Notes under the pieces: model-generated | The model's input: the letters and a program-made list of their open reading frames with translations, nothing else | Database searches by the model: none | Told to the model about the DNA's origin: nothing | Part shown: positions 60,400 to 64,000 of the stretch, in pieces | How positions within the stretch are numbered: position 1 is the stretch's first letter | Layout: the number at the start of each line of letters is the position of its first letter | Position numbers and translations under genes: made by a program | DNA from: Lithospermum erythrorhizon | Taxonomy: Eukaryota; Streptophyta; Magnoliopsida; Boraginales; Boraginaceae | DNA: 64,000 nt | Direction of reading: 5' to 3' | Assembly: GCA_019722365.1 (NCBI GenBank) | Contig: JADFUC010000159.1 | Span: 245,030-309,029 of the forward strand

Positions 60400-62525
60400 G
60401 AAGATAAACCATGCAACGGGGTAAGTACTATTTAAACTTCCCTTTTGACCCCAAATCATCATCTTAACACCACTTCCTCCTCCCTCGAGCTCAAAAGCCG
60501 CCCCTTCTCTCAAAATATATTTTTCTTCAATTTCCTTGATGAAAAGTTGCTTAAATCATCTCTAGCTTCTTCCAACAATCCCAGAGCATATCTTGTCTTA
60601 ATTTTTATCTATTTTGAAATTATTGTACGTTGACTTTTGTTGATTTTAGATTGAATGTTTAACCTAAGCATTTTGGTGATGTTTGAACACTTGAATATTA
60701 ATCTTTTGAAATGATGAAGATTTGTGTTTTGTTGACTATTTTTAGATTTAGTTTGACTTTTGAAAGAAAAATGAGAAATAAATAGTAAATATGCTTTAAA
60801 AATCATCAAATTCTGATTATAAGTAAGTTTTGACACATAGAGTTGATTTGTGAAAGAAAGTTTTGATTTTTAATTTTTTTTTATTTATTATAGATTTTGG
60901 AAGTTTAATGGCTAGGAAACATATAAAATATGAAATAAATAGTAAACGTATTTTAAATTTAATAATTTTCGGTTTTGAATGATATTTAACATTTTGAGTT
61001 GACCCATGAAAGCAAGTTTTGATTTTGAGGTCTTTTTATATTTATTATGATTTTTGAAAGATAAAGGGGTAGAATATGTATAAAATAGGAAATAAATACT
61101 AAACGTTTGAGAAAAATTAAAATGATTAAAACCTCATACTCCCTACTATACCGTGCATACTTCATCACAAAATTTGGAGTGATTTGATTTTATTTACTAT
61201 TTTTGGTGATTTAATTATTAAAACGGATTTTTGAATCAAAAGGAGATGTTAACGCGAAATCCTTTGGAATAGGGGTTAAGTAAGGACCAGGTGCTTGGAC
61301 TAACTAGTGGAATACGGGTAGAGTTTGCTTTTGCTCAAGGTGAGTATAAATCTCACGATGGGAACCTTTCATATATATTATGGTTATATATTTTGTATGT
61401 GTTTGTGATGTGGTTATATTGGAATGTATATTGAGTTATTGAGATTGATGTTATGAGATTGTTGTAGTTGTGGGATTATACTACGAGTGTTGTATGTGAT
61501 TTTGTTGCGTGTGGCTGTGTATTGTTTGTGGTTGGTGTGTGTATTCTTTTGCAGGTTGATTTGGGTGAAATGATATATATACATTGAGGGGGTAGCCTCG
61601 ACCGGGAGGTTTGGTGTGATATGCATATTGAGGGGTAGCCCCGAGATGTTTCGGGAGGTTTGGTGTGATATGCATATTGAGGGGGTAGCCTCGGTCGGGA
61701 GGATTGTGATGTATATATATGTGTTGGGAGATGTGTGTATTGGTGGATGTGTGGTTGGTGGATGGATGTGTGGATGGAGGTTTTGATGTTATGTATTTTG
61801 TTGGACTAACCATTATTGATTGTGTCGTTTTATTTGATTGAATATTTGATTATGCGTTGTTGATGGTTTATGAATATATGTATGAAGTATTATGTTTTCA
61901 TCTCGTGGTGATATTGAATAAGGGGTTATTATGTAATTTGGAAATAGTTGCTAATTTAGTTGGCCTTATTAATGTTATACATATGCCCTGATATATAAGT
62001 ATGATTATATGTGTTTGGATACCATTCGTGGCATTTGTATTCACTAAGGCAGCATTTTACTCCCTTTATTCTCTAATGGTAGTTTTATGCCTAGGTTTTA
62101 GGAATGATTCTTTGAGGATTTGCTAAGGAGGCTGCTTTGATAAATTTGCTTGAGGGTTAAGATCGTAGGTGAGACGGTGGTGGCTAGAAAGTCCTCAACA
62201 GTCCTTCTCCTATTGTTTCCTCTTGTTATGTTTCTAGAACTTGGATGTCGTATATTGAGGGGTCATGTTTGACCATACTATTACTATGATGTATTGTGGA
62301 GACTATGTTGTGTATTGTTTGGTTGTATTATTCCAAGTTGATGTATGATTATGTTGATTATCACGGAGTGTGTGGTGTGTTGTTGATTCTATGATGGACA
62401 AAATTGTATTATTATTATTAATGTCAAATGATGTCATTTTATGTTGTTATCCATCGATTGGTGACTTTGGTATCTGAGATTCAGCGTGGTCTTAACGCCA
62501 GCCCAGGCACAGGGTGGGTCGTTAC
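60400..62525 (+). repeat. Ty3/gypsy-type LTR (solo or truncated)
   Basis: It starts near 'caacggggtaagtac' and ends 'gggtgggtcgttaca' at about 62525. Near the end comes 'tttggtatctgag', close to the initiator-Met primer-binding wording. 'ggtgagtataaatctcacg' (61338) parallels the first gypsy LTR. No gag-pol domain follows, so it is a solo or truncated LTR. Short ORFs inside are not conserved. Both ends are approximate. Confidence 0.5.
61580..61715. repeat. Three 42-49-bp units inside the gypsy LTR
   Basis: Units begin at about 61582, 61624 and 61673 with 'cat(at)tgagggggtagcc' and continue 'gggaggtttggtgtgatatg'. The middle unit has an extra 'gatgtttc'. Confidence 0.8.
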
Positions 62526-62891
62526 ATATATTTACATTTCCGATTAAAAAAAGGAGAAATAAGTAGTACTTGCCTCGGGCATAGTTATTTGGTAAAAATT
62601 AGAGTCTTGAAATATGGCATGTCGTCTCCGTCTCTTAAATGGAGTGTGGGTTTGACTCTCGCCAAAAGTAAAGCCTTGTATTGATGGTTAAAAGCGAAAG
62701 TTATAGTCTTCTTAAATGGGGTGTGGGTTCGGCTGCATGCAAGGAGTGAGCGGCGTATTGAGAAGTGGTTAAAGTAAGGATTCTGGTCCCTAATCAATTG
62801 GGGGCACATCCGCGATTAACTCTCTGTAGTATCCTAGGGTAGGGCGCCGATGGGCGTTAGTGTGTATTTCTGATTTGATAAATAAGTAGTA

Positions 62892-63066
62892 CTCCCTTCG
62901 TTGCATAAAGATTGTCTACTTTTACTCTTTTTTATTTCTCATAACTTGTTCATTTGATCAATATTTATATGTATTTTAGTAAATAAGTCAACTTTAACTA
63001 CTATTAAATGTGTTCAGTCTTAATTTTTTAAAAATTCATAATTAGACAATCTTAATGAAAAGGAGT
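62892..63066. mobile_element. Stowaway MITE
   Basis: The left end TA-CTCCCTTCGTTGCATAAAG and right end CTTAATGAAAAGGAG-TTA are inverted, with 'agattgtcta' matched by 'tagacaatct' near the other end. It is 175 bp. Its right part is shared, inverted, with 50522-50605. Confidence 0.75.
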
Positions 63067-63929
63067 TATACTATATCACCACTCTAAATTAGTCAACTCC
63101 GGTCAAATAGTGAAAGGTCTCATTTGAATGGATTTTTTATGATCGAATTAAATATTAGTTTTCATGTTTGACCTCAAGTTGAGTCAAGACAAACTCAGGA
63201 TACATAAAAATGATCGGGTCGAACCTTGAGGCTTTGACTCCACGTCAACTCAATATGAACATTTTTCTTGTAAGTTTTATTTTTTATTTTTCATGTGCTA
63301 ATAAATTAAATTATCAATACACATCACTAATTTAACTTATATGTAATTATATATTGAGTATTTAAACGTATAAATAATAACATCTATTAATGTATGCTTA
63401 TATAATATAGTTGGGCCTTTTTTGAAAAATGAGAGATATTGGGTTACTAGGTAGTTTGTTTGAAGGCTGGAGGCAGTGATTATGTGTGGAAAATTAAGGT
63501 TTTTTATGTTGGATATGTTGTTATTTAGTTTGATACTTTGAGAAGCTTTTGATTTACTAGTTCATTTTAATTATCTTTAGATTGTAGTATCTCTTGTAAT
63601 GGAAGCAGAGAATACAAATGCATAGAGATTTGTTTAAAAAATATTATGACTCGAGTTAATCGAATAGTTTAGTGAAAAATATTATTGCTAGTGATTAGGT
63701 TCTCGGTTGGCTTCGACTTAAATCATTAAATATAAAAATATAAAAAGTTCTCGATTCGAAACTCACTTCATCGCTAAATATAAAAAAAATATAAAAAAGT
63801 ATTCCGTCCAAGTTGAAACTCAATTCATATTAAATATAAAAAATATAAAAAGGTATTAGTCAGGTTTGTGTTTAAATTATTAAAAATAAAAAGGTATTAA
63901 TCGGTAAAAAATATAAAAAAAGGTATTAG
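63067..63929. other. Gene-free AT-rich DNA
   Basis: No coding signature. At 63720-63920 a phrase 'aaatataaaaaatataaaaa(g)gtatta' recurs four or five times at 55-65-bp spacing, a loose A-rich repeat next to the tRNA-like sequence. Confidence 0.5.
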
Positions 63930-63930
63930 G

Positions 63931-64000
63931 CGCAGCAGGATTCGAGCAGGCGACCTAAGGATTACTATGAAACACTACAAAGTCCTCCGCTCTACCGTAG
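63931..64000 (-). tRNA. tRNA-Tyr-like, cut by window end, probably degenerate
   Basis: The minus strand reads 'ggtagagcggaggact' (D-arm and start of the anticodon arm), a GTA anticodon context, then 'atccttaggtcgc' and a T-arm 'gctcgaatcc'. This order and wording match plant tRNA-Tyr, whose genes carry a short intron after the anticodon; here about a dozen extra bases lie at that place. Two extra T's before the anticodon and a C in place of T at the start of the T-loop motif weaken the structure, so it may be a pseudogene. The 5' acceptor side lies beyond the window. Confidence 0.5.

Noticed and set aside
61414..61813. Minus ORFs rich in His, Asn and Thr
   Set aside because: They are produced by the T/G-rich repeats of the gypsy LTR read on the opposite strand.
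62780..62870. Possible organelle-derived fragment (GC-rich 'agggtagggcgccgatgggc')
   Set aside because: Too short and no extended match to any organelle gene that I recognise.

Overview
The window looks like nuclear DNA of a flowering plant, most likely a eudicot. The evidence is AT-rich intergenic sequence, a six-exon gene with clean GT-AG introns, plant-specific families (an NHL/LEA-2 protein and an aluminum-activated malate transporter), and a dense load of decayed plant transposons: Ty1/copia, Ty3/gypsy, LINE, hAT, Ptta/En/Spm-like and Stowaway MITEs. Nothing in it suggests bacteria, organelle DNA or CRISPR. The species cannot be fixed from the sequence alone.

Layout. 1-5.3 kb: an intronless CAF1-type deadenylase copy, frameshifted and lacking its start codon (+), then an intact NDR1/HIN1-like membrane protein (-). 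6.6-7.1 kb: a small unrecognised ORF with internal repeats (-). 8.4-15.7 kb: two decayed copia elements on the minus strand, a gypsy-like LTR and a Stowaway MITE. 15.9-21.6 kb: an unassigned possible C-terminal exon (-), then the intact ALMT gene (-, six exons, 501 codons) with a 138-bp fold-back MITE just upstream of its core promoter. 21.8-27.6 kb: gene-free and AT-rich, with at least six Stowaway-type MITEs, two pairs of which are sister copies. 28.3-40.4 kb: DNA carrying the motif CCGACACC, a decayed gypsy element whose LTR contains a hairpin-forming minisatellite, a tandem array of about 370-bp units, and a broken Ptta/En/Spm-like transposase gene (-). 44.4-59.5 kb: two related full-length hAT elements in opposite orientation around a LINE ORF1 fragment, followed by a LINE ORF2 pseudogene. 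59.7-62.5 kb: an 85-bp degenerate repeat and a second gypsy-type LTR. 62.9-64 kb: a MITE and a tRNA-Tyr-like sequence cut by the window edge.

Only the NHL protein and the ALMT gene look intact and functional. CAF1 may be a recent pseudogene or may carry sequence errors. All transposon genes contain stops and frameshifts. The most interesting structural reading is that the inverted hAT pair recombined and flipped the DNA between them. Flipping it back places the LINE ORF1 fragment in sense orientation directly against hAT copy B, with LINE ORF2 following on the other side of that copy.
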